64,000 bases of DNA from Paraburkholderia sp. NMBU_R16 (GCF_013282575.1 NZ_JAAAYE010000008.1:62001-126000); one strand, 5' to 3'; positions 1 through 8,594 are shown, counted from the first letter of the stretch. Program-made: numbers and translations. Notes: generated from the sequence alone by a model not told the origin.

Positions 1-2
1 GC

Positions 3-1088
3 ATGATCGCTGTGCAGAAAATCAAAGTATTGTGTGTCGACGATTCGGCGCTGATCCGCAGTCTGATGACGGAGATCATCAACAGCCAGCCCGATATGGC
101 GGTCTGTGCGACGGCACCCGATCCGCTCGTCGCGCGCGAGCTCATCAAGCAACACAATCCGGACGTCTTGACGCTCGATGTGGAAATGCCTCGCATGGAC
201 GGGCTCGATTTCCTCGAAAAGCTCATGCGGTTGCGGCCGATGCCGGTCGTCATGGTGTCGTCGCTGACGGAGCGCGGCTCGGAGATCACGCTGCGCGCCC
301 TCGAACTCGGGGCCGTGGATTTCGTCACGAAGCCGAAGGTCGGCATTCGCGACGGCATGCTCGAATATGCGGAGAAACTCGCCGACAAAATCCGCGCGGC
401 TTCGCGCGCCCGCGTGCGCGCAACGCAGGCCCAGCCCGCGCATGTTGTCGCCGCGGCGCCGGCGGCGAGCCATGCGCCGATGCTCAACAACCCGCTCATC
501 AGTAGCGAGAAACTGATCATCGTCGGCGCCTCCACGGGCGGCACCGAGGCGATTCGCGAGCTGCTCGTGCCGCTGCCGCCCGATTCGCCGGCCGTGATGA
601 TCGCGCAGCATATGCCGCCCGGTTTCACAAAATCGTTCGCGCAACGCCTAAATGGTTTGTGCCGAATTACCGTTAAAGAGGCTGAGCACGGCGAGCGTGT
701 GCTTCCGGGCCATGCCTATATCGCGCCCGGGCATGCACATCTGTTGCTGGCGCGCAGTGGGGCCAACTACATCGCGCACCTGTCGGACGATCCGCCCGTC
801 AATCGGCATCGGCCGTCGGTCGATGTGCTGTTCCGCTCGGCGGCCCAGCACGCGGGCAAGAACGCCGTGGGCGTGATCTTGACTGGCATGGGGCGTGACG
901 GTGCGGCGGGTTTGTTAGACATGAGAAATGCGGGCGCATACACTCTCGCACAGGATGAGGCGAGCTGTATCGTCTTCGGGATGCCGCGCGAGGCGATTGC
1001 GCTGGGTGCGGCCGATGAAGTCGCGCCCTTGTCGGAGATGAGCCGACGCGTGATGGCGCGCCTGGGCGATCGTGTCGGGCGCGTGTAG
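3..1088 (+). CDS. cheB: CheB: protein-glutamate methylesterase/glutamine deamidase
   Basis: Chemotaxis adaptation enzyme that removes methyl groups from receptor glutamates when phosphorylated by CheA. The 361-residue protein has an N-terminal receiver domain with acidic residues D13/D14, phospho-acceptor D59 and K110. A linker (about residues 130-165) leads to the methylesterase domain, whose catalytic triad is visible as S177 (GASTGG), H203 (AQHMPPGF) and D299 (GMGRDG). Length is normal for the family. The ATG at position 3 sits in an ATGA context, consistent with overlap with an upstream cheD stop that lies outside the window (inference). It starts the visible che segment cheB-cheY-cheZ, with a gap of about 50 bases to cheY. 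Confidence 0.97.
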   Translation: MIAVQKIKVLCVDDSALIRSLMTEIINSQPDMAVCATAPDPLVARELIKQHNPDVLTLDVEMPRMDGLDFLEKLMRLRPMPVVMVSSLTERGSEITLRALELGAVDFVTKPKVGIRDGMLEYAEKLADKIRAASRARVRATQAQPAHVVAAAPAASHAPMLNNPLISSEKLIIVGASTGGTEAIRELLVPLPPDSPAVMIAQHMPPGFTKSFAQRLNGLCRITVKEAEHGERVLPGHAYIAPGHAHLLLARSGANYIAHLSDDPPVNRHRPSVDVLFRSAAQHAGKNAVGVILTGMGRDGAAGLLDMRNAGAYTLAQDEASCIVFGMPREAIALGAADEVAPLSEMSRRVMARLGDRVGRV

Positions 1089-1139
1089 CCGGGGCTTAGC
1101 GCAGCGTCTTCGCCGCGAAATTGGGATAAAGGGATCGAG

Positions 1140-1532
1140 ATGGATAAAAGCATGAAAATTCTGGTGGTGGACGACTTTCCGACGATGCGCCGGATCGTCC
1201 GCAACCTGTTGAAAGAGCTCGGCTATGCGAATGTCGACGAAGCCGAAGACGGTGCCGCCGGGCTCTCGCGTTTGCGCGGCGGCGGCTACGACTTCGTGAT
1301 TTCCGACTGGAACATGCCGAACCTCGACGGCCTGGCCATGCTCCAGGAAATCCGTAAGGATCCCGCGCTTTCGCACCTGCCGGTGCTGATGGTGACGGCG
1401 GAGTCGAAAAAGGAAAACATCATCGCGGCGGCGCAAGCCGGCGCGAGCGGCTACGTGGTGAAGCCGTTTACCGCTGCAACGCTCGACGAAAAGCTCACGA
1501 AGATCCTCGAGAAGATGCAAAAGACGGGGTGA
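1140..1532 (+). CDS. cheY: CheY: chemotaxis response regulator
   Basis: Single-domain receiver (130 aa) that, when phosphorylated by CheA, binds FliM at the flagellar switch. Visible landmarks are the acidic pair D11/D12, phospho-acceptor D56 (ISDWNMP), T86 and K108 (VVKPF). The length equals a bare CheY with no output domain. It lies 51 bases after cheB and a few bases before cheZ, so all three are probably one transcript. Its switch partners, fliM, fliN and fliG, are encoded later in the window. Confidence 0.97.
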   Translation: MDKSMKILVVDDFPTMRRIVRNLLKELGYANVDEAEDGAAGLSRLRGGGYDFVISDWNMPNLDGLAMLQEIRKDPALSHLPVLMVTAESKKENIIAAAQAGASGYVVKPFTAATLDEKLTKILEKMQKTG

Positions 1533-1536
1533 TCGA

Positions 1537-2253
1537 GTGGACCAGTCGACCAATATGGGCGCTGCCGCGAGCGCGGGTGCCGAAGCCGGCACCGAAATCA
1601 ATGCGGACCGCATCCTGGCCCGGATCGGACAGCTCACGCGCACGTTGCGCGATTCGATGCGCGAGCTCGGTCTCGACAAGCACGTCGAGGAGGCGGCCGA
1701 GGCGGTGCCCGACGCGCGCGACCGGCTCAAGTATGTCGCGGCGATGACGGAGCAGGCGGCCGAGCGGGTGCTGACGGCGATCGATATCGCCAAGCCGATG
1801 CAGGAACAACTGCAGGCCGATGCAGCGACGCTCGATGCACGCTGGGCGCAGTGGTTCGCAGCTCCAATCGAGCGTGACGAGGTGCGTGCGCTGATGACGG
1901 ATACGCGTACGTTTCTCTCGCGTGTGCCGGACTCGACGAGCGCGACCAACGCGCAATTGCTCGAGATCATGATGGCGCAGGATTTCCAGGATCTGACGGG
2001 TCAGGTGATCAAGAAGATCATGGATGTCGTCTATCTGATCGAGCAGCAGTTGCTCGGCGTGCTGGTCGAGAACATCGCGCCGGAGCGGCGCGAGCAGTTC
2101 GCGCAAACGGCGGCGGCGCTGGCTGCCGAGCCCGGCTCCACGGGCAGTCCCGAGCATCTGCTCAACGGCCCGCAGATCAATCCGGAGGAGAAGACCGACG
2201 TCGTGCAGGATCAATCCGACGTCGACGATCTGCTCGCCAGTCTGGGTTTCTGA
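1537..2253 (+). CDS. cheZ: CheZ: CheY-P phosphatase
   Basis: Accelerates dephosphorylation of CheY-P. The 238-residue protein starts at a GTG 4 bases after the cheY stop. The family signature QDFQDLTGQ (around residue 148) contains the glutamine that acts in catalysis in enteric CheZ. The C-terminal tail, ending [11 protein letters not shown], matches the CheY-binding peptide of the family. Most of the chain is predicted long helix, as expected for the CheZ four-helix bundle dimer. No clear terminator follows; about 200 bases separate it from the next gene. Confidence 0.95.
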   Translation: MDQSTNMGAAASAGAEAGTEINADRILARIGQLTRTLRDSMRELGLDKHVEEAAEAVPDARDRLKYVAAMTEQAAERVLTAIDIAKPMQEQLQADAATLDARWAQWFAAPIERDEVRALMTDTRTFLSRVPDSTSATNAQLLEIMMAQDFQDLTGQVIKKIMDVVYLIEQQLLGVLVENIAPERREQFAQTAAALAAEPGSTGSPEHLLNGPQINPEEKTDVVQDQSDVDDLLASLGF

Positions 2254-2453
2254 CGCAATTCCTTTATTTCAGGTTACGAGGTGCGGCCCCGCGTTGTGCG
2301 GCGCCGCCCTCGGCATGCGTGTAGCGGGGTAGCGCTGGCTCACGCCCCGCGCGCTCGGCGCGACCGTTTGTGCGCCGATGGTTGTTCAAAGGTGATGCCG
2401 GCATCAAGCGCCGAAGTGCGCAATAAGAAATCAACCAAAAGAGGGTTTTTCCG

Positions 2454-2945
2454 ATGTTGAATCGAACCATGCGCGCCGCGGTTTGCGCGGCGCTGACGTG
2501 CGGGGTATGGGGCGTGGCCGCGCCCGCTTTGGCCGCGCTCGGCGGCACGCCCACGCCGCCGCCGGCGGGGGCTGTCTCGAGTTCGCTGGCTCCTGTCGTC
2601 CATGCCGCATCGGGCGCGGTCGTCGCCGCGTCATACACGGTGACACAGACGACGTTCGCCGCCGGCACGATCGTGCGCGAATATGTCTCGACGGCCGGGA
2701 CGGTGTTCGGCATCGCCTGGAATGGGCCGATCATGCCGAATCTGCCGGTTCTTCTTGGCACCTACTTCACCCAGTTCGATAGTGCGCGTGTCGCGTTGCG
2801 CGCGGCGCATCCGGGCCGCGGTCCGATTGCTCTGGACTTGCCTGGCCTCGTCGTGCATTCGGGCGGACACATGGGCGGCTTCTCCGGGCAGGCTTATCTG
2901 CCGCAATCGCTGCCGGCCGGCGTGAGTGCCGCCGACATCCAATAA
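2454..2945 (+). CDS. DUF2844 exported protein, copy 1
   Basis: A 163-residue protein with an N-terminal signal peptide (hydrophobic core about residues 10-27, likely cleavage after APALA). The mature part carries the DUF2844 pattern: a Gly/Pro-rich start (ALGGTPT), a central stretch TIVREYV and FGIAWNGP, and LLGTYFTQF. Function is unknown. The start follows an AGAGGG ribosome site 8 to 9 bases upstream. It is followed 21 bases later by a DUF3443 gene, and the same two-gene order is repeated at 4589-6359, so the two products probably act together outside the cytoplasm (inference). Both DUF2844 copies end in GVSA-x-DIQ. Confidence 0.85.
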   Translation: MLNRTMRAAVCAALTCGVWGVAAPALAALGGTPTPPPAGAVSSSLAPVVHAASGAVVAASYTVTQTTFAAGTIVREYVSTAGTVFGIAWNGPIMPNLPVLLGTYFTQFDSARVALRAAHPGRGPIALDLPGLVVHSGGHMGGFSGQAYLPQSLPAGVSAADIQ

Positions 2946-2966
2946 CGAACGAGAGCGAGGAGAACC

Positions 2967-4313
2967 ATGTTGCGTATTCAAAGCAAATTGGCCCGAGCGC
3001 TCGGCGCGTTCGGTTTGGCGGCAGCCGTTGCGCTCGTCGCGGGTTGCGGCGGCGGAGGCGGGTCCAGCGGAACGCCGACGAGCACGACGAGCAGCACCAG
3101 TAGCACCAGCAGCACGACTACGGGTAGCACGAGCAGCACCGGCACGACCACACTCGCAGCCGGCGCACCGGTGTCGAGTACGCCAGCGACGCTGGCGAGC
3201 AACCAGGTCGCTGTCGTCGTAGCGGCAAACACGATAAGCAATGCGGCGAACATACCGATGGTCAGCGTGAGGGTTTGCGCGCCCAGCACCACTACGTGCC
3301 AGACGATCGACAACGTCCAGGTCGACACGATGTCGTACGGCTTGCGACTTGCGAAGGATGCGCTAAATAGCACGATGTTGAGCGCTCTGTCGGCCGAGAC
3401 GGTGAGCGGGAAAGCGGTAGCCGAGTGCGCGGGCTTCGCCGACGGGAACACCTGGGGAACGGTGCGCACGGCCGATCTGACGATTAGTGGTGAAACTGCC
3501 TTGAGCGTGCCCATTCACGTGCTCGGCGACCTGCCGCAATCGGCTGCCGGTGGCACCAGCAACAGGTGTGCAAGCGGTACGCTAAACGACACTTCGTCCG
3601 CGATTGCCTCGCACGGGATACTCGGCATCGGGACAGCAAAGTTCGACTGTGGTTCCAATTGTGCGAGTACGACCGTGGACGTCTATTACGGGTGTACGAC
3701 GGTTGGCAGCACGACGACTTGCACCGACATGGTGGTGCCGGAGGCGCAACAGGTGACCAATCCTGTGCGGCTCTTTGCCACCGACAACAACGGTGTGATC
3801 CTCAACATGCCAGCTGTGACGGCAGCGGGGTCGACGAGTGCTTCGGGTTTCTTGACCTTCGGCATCGGCACCCAGGCGAATAATGTGCTGCCGGGTTCGG
3901 GTATCAAGCAGATGACGACAGACCATTACGGCAACATGCAAACCGCATCGTTGAGCGGTACGAGCACGAATGCTGCGTTTTTCGATACCGGATCGAACGG
4001 CTTGTTCTACGCCGATTCGCTGACTCGGTGCTTACCGAGTATCGATTTCTATTGCCCTGCCTCCACAGTGTCGCGTACGCCTTCCGTGACCGGCTTCAAC
4101 GGTACGACGGCCTCCGTCGCGCTGAGCATTGGCAACGCGCAGAACTTGTTCAACGACGGTGGTTATGCCTACAACAACATCGGTGGTGTCCTGTCGGGGA
4201 CGGCGTTCGATTTCGGCATGCCGTTCTTTTACGGTCGTACCGTGTATGTCAATTACGACTCGGCAGCCGACGGCAGCATCGGTGTTTCGTCTTCGGCTTT
4301 CATCGCATTCTAA
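2967..4313 (+). CDS. DUF3443 lipoprotein, pepsin-like motifs, copy 1
   Basis: A 448-residue exported protein. A lipoprotein-type signal (LVAGC, cysteine at about residue 27) is followed by a poly-Gly and a Ser/Thr-rich linker to about residue 60. The body matches DUF3443, whose function is not established to my knowledge. It shows in order VDTMS (D120), FADGNTWG (157-164), GILGIG (217-222), LTFGIG (296-301) and FFDTGS (D340). This resembles the two Asp-Thr-Gly-Ser motifs, flap, FDGILGLG and FGG segments of pepsin-type aspartic peptidases. The first triplet is DTM rather than DTG. Several paired cysteines suit an oxidising compartment. It is cotranscribed with the DUF2844 gene 21 bases upstream. 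The family assignment is firm; the protease idea is inference. Confidence 0.82.
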   Translation: MLRIQSKLARALGAFGLAAAVALVAGCGGGGGSSGTPTSTTSSTSSTSSTTTGSTSSTGTTTLAAGAPVSSTPATLASNQVAVVVAANTISNAANIPMVSVRVCAPSTTTCQTIDNVQVDTMSYGLRLAKDALNSTMLSALSAETVSGKAVAECAGFADGNTWGTVRTADLTISGETALSVPIHVLGDLPQSAAGGTSNRCASGTLNDTSSAIASHGILGIGTAKFDCGSNCASTTVDVYYGCTTVGSTTTCTDMVVPEAQQVTNPVRLFATDNNGVILNMPAVTAAGSTSASGFLTFGIGTQANNVLPGSGIKQMTTDHYGNMQTASLSGTSTNAAFFDTGSNGLFYADSLTRCLPSIDFYCPASTVSRTPSVTGFNGTTASVALSIGNAQNLFNDGGYAYNNIGGVLSGTAFDFGMPFFYGRTVYVNYDSAADGSIGVSSSAFIAF

Positions 4314-4346
4314 TCGGGCGCACCTGACCTGAACCTCGTTGTCCCC

Positions 4347-4383
4347 CCGAAGGGCGGCCCGCGCAAGCGGGGCCGCCCTTCGG
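4347..4383 (+). terminator. Hairpin terminator after the first DUF2844-DUF3443 pair
   Basis: A perfect 14-base-pair stem (CCGAAGGGCGGCCC with its reverse complement) with a 9-base loop begins 33 bases after the DUF3443 stop and is followed by a T-rich stretch. It separates the first gene pair from the second. Confidence 0.7.
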
Positions 4384-4588
4384 CGCTTCTGTCTTCGTTT
4401 TTCTGCATTTTTCCAAAATCGGGTCGGGCGCGAATATTGCGCATTGCAAGATGGCAGTAGCCAGTCGCCGTGGTGTGCGTTAGATTTTTGAAAGGCGTTG
4501 TTCTGAAGACTGGCGGTCGTTTGAGGCGTTTGACGTGCAGGATGCGCGCCGAGGCGCGCGTAACACTTCGAAGAGAGGAACCCATCCC

Positions 4589-5092
4589 ATGTCGATTCGA
4601 TTGATTCGAGCCCTAGTGCCAGCAGCGGCCGCCTTGTGCGGCGCGCTGGGTTTTGGCACGCCGGCTAGTGCTGAGCTGGGGGGCGCCCCGATGACAACGC
4701 CGTCGGGCGCGGTCGCGAAGACCCTTTCGCCCGTCGAGCGAGCTGCTTCGTCGACGAGATCGTCGATTGCGTCGCCGAGCTATAGAGTCCAGGAGACGAC
4801 GTTTCCAGTGGGAACTGTGGTGCGCGAGTACATCGACGCTGACGGTAAGGTATTCGGCATCGCGTGGCGCGGGCCGTTCGCGCCGAATTTGTCAGCGCTG
4901 CTTGGCACTTATTTCTCTCAGTACAAAAGCGCGGTCGAAGCGCAGCGTGCGCGGCGCCCAGGACGCGGGCCCGTCGCGGTCGAGCAGTCCGGGCTTGTTG
5001 TCCATTCACTAGGTCATATGGGCGCTTACTCCGGACAGGCCTATTTGTCCACCGAGCTGCCGTCGGGCGTGAGCGCCGACGATATCCAATAA
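4589..5092 (+). CDS. DUF2844 exported protein, copy 2
   Basis: A 167-residue paralogue of the product at 2454-2945. A signal peptide (hydrophobic core about residues 8-27, ending GTPASA) precedes mature ELGGAP. The VREYI, FGIAWRGP and LLGTYFSQY blocks align with copy 1. I chose the ATG at 4589 because AGAGGAA lies at a good distance upstream; an in-frame start 54 bases earlier would add a charged extension before the signal peptide. A DUF3443 partner follows 25 bases downstream. Function is unknown, and membrane or surface association is only inferred from the signal peptide. Confidence 0.84.
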   Translation: MSIRLIRALVPAAAALCGALGFGTPASAELGGAPMTTPSGAVAKTLSPVERAASSTRSSIASPSYRVQETTFPVGTVVREYIDADGKVFGIAWRGPFAPNLSALLGTYFSQYKSAVEAQRARRPGRGPVAVEQSGLVVHSLGHMGAYSGQAYLSTELPSGVSADDIQ

Positions 5093-5117
5093 TCGGGTAG
5101 CCACGAGGAGAACGATC

Positions 5118-6359
5118 TTGCAACCAAACAGCAGACTCGTGCGCGCTTTGAGTGCATTCGCCGCGGCGCTGATTGCCTTGATCGTCGCTGGCTGCGGCGG
5201 CGGCGGTTCCAACAGTTCCAGCAGTTCGGGCGGCACGACGGCGGCTTCGAATCAGGTCGCGGTAAGCGTTGAGACCGGCACGGCCGGGTTGGTCAACATC
5301 CCGACCGTTAGCGTGACCGTTTGCAAGCCTGGGACGTCGACGTGCCAGACCATCAATAACATCCAGCTGGACACGATGTCGTACGGTTTGCGCATCGTAA
5401 ACACGGCGGCTGCCGCGGTGCTCAGCAGTCTTTCGATCGAGACCGACAGCAGCGGTAACCAGATTGCCGAATGTACGGTATTTGCTGACGGCTACACCTG
5501 GGGATCGGTGCGGAGCGCTGACGTGACCATCGGGAGCAAGACCGCGGGCAACATCCCAATCGGGATCATCGGTGATATGGCGGCGTCGACGGTGCCCTCG
5601 GGCTGTTCCAGTGCCGGCAACGCGGAGAACACAGTGGCCGCAGTGGGCGCGAATGGAATTCTCGGTATCGGCGTGAAGCCGTATGACTGCGGTTCGACCT
5701 GCGTAACATCGGTGCCCACTTCGCCGTTTGTTGCGCCCTATTATTCCTGCCCAGGGGGCACCAACTGCACTGGCACGATGATCGCGCTTTCTCAGCAAGT
5801 GACCACTCCGGTCGTCAAGTTCTCGAGCGATAACAACGGCGTGATCCTCACGATGCCGACTATTAGTTCGGGAGGCGCGAATTCGGTGACGGGCATGCTG
5901 ACGTTCGGTATCGGAACGCAATCAAATAACGGCCTGTCCGGCGTGACGGTCTTCGGGACTGACTCGGCAGGCGACGTCAACGGCACTTTCAACGGTACTA
6001 CTGGATTGACATTTTTTGACTCCGGATCGAACGCTTTCTTCTTCGCCGACGCGACGCTCGCGGAATGTTCGAATGGTTTCTACTGCCCGCAGTCCCCGAC
6101 CACGCGCTCGGTCTCGATTTCCAACGCTTCGGGCGCAAGCGCGTCGGTGGCAGTGACGATGCCGATCCAGAACGCGGCTACGCTTTTCAACAGCGGTAAC
6201 TTCGCGTTTAATGACTTGGCTGCCGATTCGGGAACGACTCTGTCTAACGCTGGCTTCGTCGCCGATGTCGGCATGCCATTCTTCTACGGACGCACTGTCT
6301 TTTTCGGCTACGACCAGTCCTTGACCGGGGGCACCCAAACGCCTTACGTCGCGTTTTAG
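5118..6359 (+). CDS. DUF3443 lipoprotein, pepsin-like motifs, copy 2
   Basis: A 413-residue paralogue of the protein at 2967-4313, starting at TTG with a GAGGAG ribosome site 7 bases upstream. It has a lipoprotein signal (LIVAGC) and a Gly/Ser linker much shorter than in copy 1. The ordered pepsin-like blocks are kept: LDTMS (D85), FADGYTWG, GILGIG, LTFGIG and FFDSGS (D301). The two aspartates are 216 residues apart, against 220 in copy 1. The second triplet is DSG where copy 1 has DTG. Cysteine pairs are again frequent. It lies in one transcription unit with its DUF2844 neighbour and ends before a hairpin shared with the convergent toxin gene. Confidence 0.82.
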   Translation: MQPNSRLVRALSAFAAALIALIVAGCGGGGSNSSSSSGGTTAASNQVAVSVETGTAGLVNIPTVSVTVCKPGTSTCQTINNIQLDTMSYGLRIVNTAAAAVLSSLSIETDSSGNQIAECTVFADGYTWGSVRSADVTIGSKTAGNIPIGIIGDMAASTVPSGCSSAGNAENTVAAVGANGILGIGVKPYDCGSTCVTSVPTSPFVAPYYSCPGGTNCTGTMIALSQQVTTPVVKFSSDNNGVILTMPTISSGGANSVTGMLTFGIGTQSNNGLSGVTVFGTDSAGDVNGTFNGTTGLTFFDSGSNAFFFADATLAECSNGFYCPQSPTTRSVSISNASGASASVAVTMPIQNAATLFNSGNFAFNDLAADSGTTLSNAGFVADVGMPFFYGRTVFFGYDQSLTGGTQTPYVAF

Positions 6360-6370
6360 CGAGCTCCGCC

Positions 6371-6410
6371 CCACGCGTCGTCGGCCCATGGCCGCCGACG
6401 TGTGGTATTT
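6371..6410. terminator. Hairpin between convergent genes
   Basis: An imperfect 15-base-pair inverted repeat (two G-T pairs, 5-base loop) lies between the DUF3443 stop and the convergent GNAT gene stop, followed on the plus strand by TATTT. It could end transcription from both sides. Confidence 0.5.
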
Positions 6411-6413
6411 CCG

Positions 6414-6881
6414 CTATAGCGGCAGGAACAGATTGAGCGGATGGTCAGCCATCCGTTCAAAGCCATATCGGGTATAGAAATCGACAGCGGACGGCTTTGC
6501 GTTAACTATGAGGCAGATCCCCCCAATTTCGGTCGCGATGCGAGTCACGCGATCGATTGCATCGAAAAGCATGAACTCTCCGATGCCTTTGCCTGCGTGG
6601 AGTTTAGCGGTGGCCAATCGGCCAAGCCGGAAGGCGGGCACCTTGGTAGGCAAGCGCTTACGATACTGCGATGGCAATTCCGCATTCACCAACTCGGCCA
6701 AGCTGATAGCGTAGAAGCCCTGCACCTCAGTGCTGGCTTCCTCCTCGACGACGACAAACGTCGATGAAATACCTTTTTCCTTGTGTTGCCTGGCTACCTG
6801 AGCGAACCAACTGTTGAGTTCGGCATTTCCACAATCAAATCCCTTCCTGTCGTGCTCGTTACTTAGCGGTAGAACCAGCAC
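6414..6881 (-). CDS. GNAT-family toxin (TacT-like)
   Basis: A 155-residue GCN5-type N-acetyltransferase of the kind that pairs with DUF1778 antitoxins; characterised TacT toxins acetylate aminoacyl-tRNA. Seen here are the N-terminal FDCGNAELNSW motif typical of this subgroup, the acetyl-CoA pyrophosphate loop HAGKGIG (95-101) and the C-terminal YTRYGF block, whose Tyr139 corresponds to the catalytic tyrosine in the family. The start is GTG, overlapping the antitoxin end by 23 bases, with AGAGGA about 10 bases upstream. This is a normal toxin-second arrangement and the gene looks intact. The substrate is inferred from the family only. Confidence 0.88.
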   Translation of the reverse strand: MLVLPLSNEHDRKGFDCGNAELNSWFAQVARQHKEKGISSTFVVVEEEASTEVQGFYAISLAELVNAELPSQYRKRLPTKVPAFRLGRLATAKLHAGKGIGEFMLFDAIDRVTRIATEIGGICLIVNAKPSAVDFYTRYGFERMADHPLNLFLPL

Positions 6882-7152
6882 CGTTCTTTATCCTCTTATA
6901 GCGGGCTTGCGCTTGCATGAACTTCTCGTTGCGCGGTGGCGGATTTTCGATCAGTTCCAACAGCCTTAAAGATTCACGGCGTGTCAGGACAATCGTCGAC
7001 TCGCTTTCAATGACCTTGTCCGCCTTTTCGAGTGCAGCTTGCACGACGAACTGGTTCAGGGTGGCGCCCACGAGGTCCGCCGCCGCTTGCAGCTTTTCCT
7101 GCACGTGGTCGGTGATTCTCGTGGTGAGACGTTTACTGGTATGAGCGAGCAT
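6859..7152 (-). CDS. DUF1778 (TacA-like) antitoxin
   Basis: A 97-residue ribbon-helix-helix-type antitoxin that should bind its own promoter and neutralise the overlapping GNAT toxin. The RHH region (KRLTTRITDHVQEKLQAA, near the N terminus) is followed by the DUF1778 core FVVQAALEKADKVIE and a basic, unstructured toxin-binding tail. I prefer the ATG at 7152 because it has GAGG 5 bases upstream and because a good sigma-70 promoter (7189-7217) would start transcription inside a longer version beginning at 7209. Read from 7209 the protein would be 116 aa. Confidence 0.85.
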   Translation of the reverse strand: MLAHTSKRLTTRITDHVQEKLQAAADLVGATLNQFVVQAALEKADKVIESESTIVLTRRESLRLLELIENPPPRNEKFMQAQARYKRIKNGAGSTAK

Positions 7153-7188
7153 AGCGGCCTCGTTGCCGGATAGAAGCTGGTCATTCGC

Positions 7189-7232
7189 AGTATAGATCGG
7201 TGGCGTCATTTTGTCACCAGGTGGTCGGTGAC
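7189..7232 (-). promoter_or_regulatory. tacAT-type promoter with overlapping operator
   Basis: On the minus strand a -35 element GTGACA (7212-7217) and a -10 element TATACT (7189-7194) are separated by exactly 17 bases. The -35 overlaps an inverted repeat GTCACC-N8-GGTGAC at 7213-7232, the expected place for an RHH antitoxin to repress. The predicted start of transcription is near 7182, 30 bases before the preferred antitoxin ATG. Confidence 0.6.
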
Positions 7233-7283
7233 CCGCGAAAACAAGGGTTTTCCCTTATTAAGCGCGCGCAACCGATCACTCGA

Positions 7284-7309
7284 AATACACCCCTTTCCCC
7301 GTCCTTATC
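7284..7309. promoter_or_regulatory. FlhDC-like box upstream of flhB (weak)
   Basis: AATACAC-N12-CCTTATC lies about 85 bases before the flhB start. Spacing and half-site positions match the stronger box between flgA and flgB. It fits the enteric FlhDC consensus AATARCG-N10-12-CGYTATT only partly. The assignment relies on shared geometry and on flhB being a class II gene in other FlhDC systems. Confidence 0.33.
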
Positions 7310-7394
7310 CGCCGATCGTCGATAGACGCCAACAGGAATAATCGCTCTCAATGAAGAAGCGGCATGTTGCCGTGCCTGGAGCGGAGAAAACCCT

Positions 7395-8594
7395 GTGGCA
7401 GAGGATAGCGACCTCGAGAAGACCGAATCAGCCACCCCCCGGCGCCTGGAGAAGGCGCGCGAAGAGGGGCAGGTTGCGCGTTCGCGCGAGCTCGCGTCGT
7501 TCGCGCTGCTCGCGGCGGGCTTCTTCGGTGTCTGGGCCCTTTCCGGTTCAATCGGCGCGCATCTGCAAACGATGCTGCGCGGCGCGTTCACGTTCAACCA
7601 CGCGAGCGTCGTCGATACGAACCGCATGCTGATCGGCGCCGGCGCGGCGGGCCGCGAAGGGCTGCTGGCCGTGCTGCCTGTGCTCGCGCTGACCGGTGTC
7701 GCAGCGCTCGCGGCGCCGATGGTGATCGGCGGCTGGCTCCTGTCCCCCAACGTTTTCCAGTTCAAACCCGAGCGCGTCAATCCTATTGCCGGCTTCGGCC
7801 GCATCTTTTCGCTCAACGGTCCGATCCAGGTCGGCATGTCGATCGCCAAGGTCCTCGTGGTCGGTGGCATCGGCGGCACCGCAGTCTGGCATCGCAAGGA
7901 CGAACTGCTCGCGCTCGCCAACGAATCGCTGACGGCCGCCGTCGGCCATGGACTTTCGCTGATCGCCGTGTGTTGCGCGACGACGGTGGGCGGCATCTTC
8001 GTGATCGCCGCACTGGATGTCCCGTACCAGCTCTGGCAATTCCACAAGAAACTGCGCATGACGAAGGAAGAAGTGAAGCGAGAGCACCGCGAAAGCGAAG
8101 GCGATCCCCACGTGAAGGGGCGCATTCGCCAGCAGCAGCGTGCCATCGCCCGCCGCCGCATGATGAGCGCCGTGCCGAAGGCCGACGTCGTGGTCACGAA
8201 CCCGACCCACTATGCGGTCGCGCTGCAATACGCCGACGGCGAAATGCGTGCGCCGAAGGTCGTCGCCAAGGGCGTCAACCTCGTGGCCGCCCGCATCCGC
8301 GAGCTTGCCAGCGAGCATAACGTGCCGCTCCTCGAAGCGCCGCCGCTCGCTCGCGCGCTCTATCACAACGTCGAACTCAACCGCGAAATCCCGGGCGCGC
8401 TCTACAGCGCAGTCGCCGAAGTGCTCGCATGGGTCTATCAGCTGCGGCGTTTCCGCGACGAAGGCGGCGATGTACCGGCGGCACCGACGGAGTTGGACGT
8501 GCCGGCCGGCATGGACAAGAGCCCGATTTCGGATAGCGACGTGCGTGAAGAAGAAGAGGATGTGCTCGGCACGGACAACGGAGCTTCGGCATGA
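7395..8594 (+). CDS. flhB: FlhB: flagellar export switch protein
   Basis: Inner-membrane component of the flagellar type III export gate that changes substrate class from rod/hook to filament. The 399-residue protein starts at GTG with GGAGA upstream. The N terminus (LEKTESATPRRLEKAREEGQ) is the family hallmark. Four membrane segments follow in the first about 215 residues, then the cytoplasmic domain with the autocleavage site N269-P-T-H. The C-terminal tail is long and acidic. It overlaps flhA by 4 bases (ATGA). It heads the flhB-flhA-flhF-flhG-fliA unit. A second protein resembling only its cytoplasmic domain is encoded at 47314-47688. Confidence 0.97.
   Translation: MAEDSDLEKTESATPRRLEKAREEGQVARSRELASFALLAAGFFGVWALSGSIGAHLQTMLRGAFTFNHASVVDTNRMLIGAGAAGREGLLAVLPVLALTGVAALAAPMVIGGWLLSPNVFQFKPERVNPIAGFGRIFSLNGPIQVGMSIAKVLVVGGIGGTAVWHRKDELLALANESLTAAVGHGLSLIAVCCATTVGGIFVIAALDVPYQLWQFHKKLRMTKEEVKREHRESEGDPHVKGRIRQQQRAIARRRMMSAVPKADVVVTNPTHYAVALQYADGEMRAPKVVAKGVNLVAARIRELASEHNVPLLEAPPLARALYHNVELNREIPGALYSAVAEVLAWVYQLRRFRDEGGDVPAAPTELDVPAGMDKSPISDSDVREEEEDVLGTDNGASA

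Noticed and set aside
2394-2405. Perfect 12-base palindrome GATGCCGGCATC before the first DUF2844 gene.
   Set aside because: Too short and GC-rich to separate from chance, and it has no second copy before the other DUF2844 gene.
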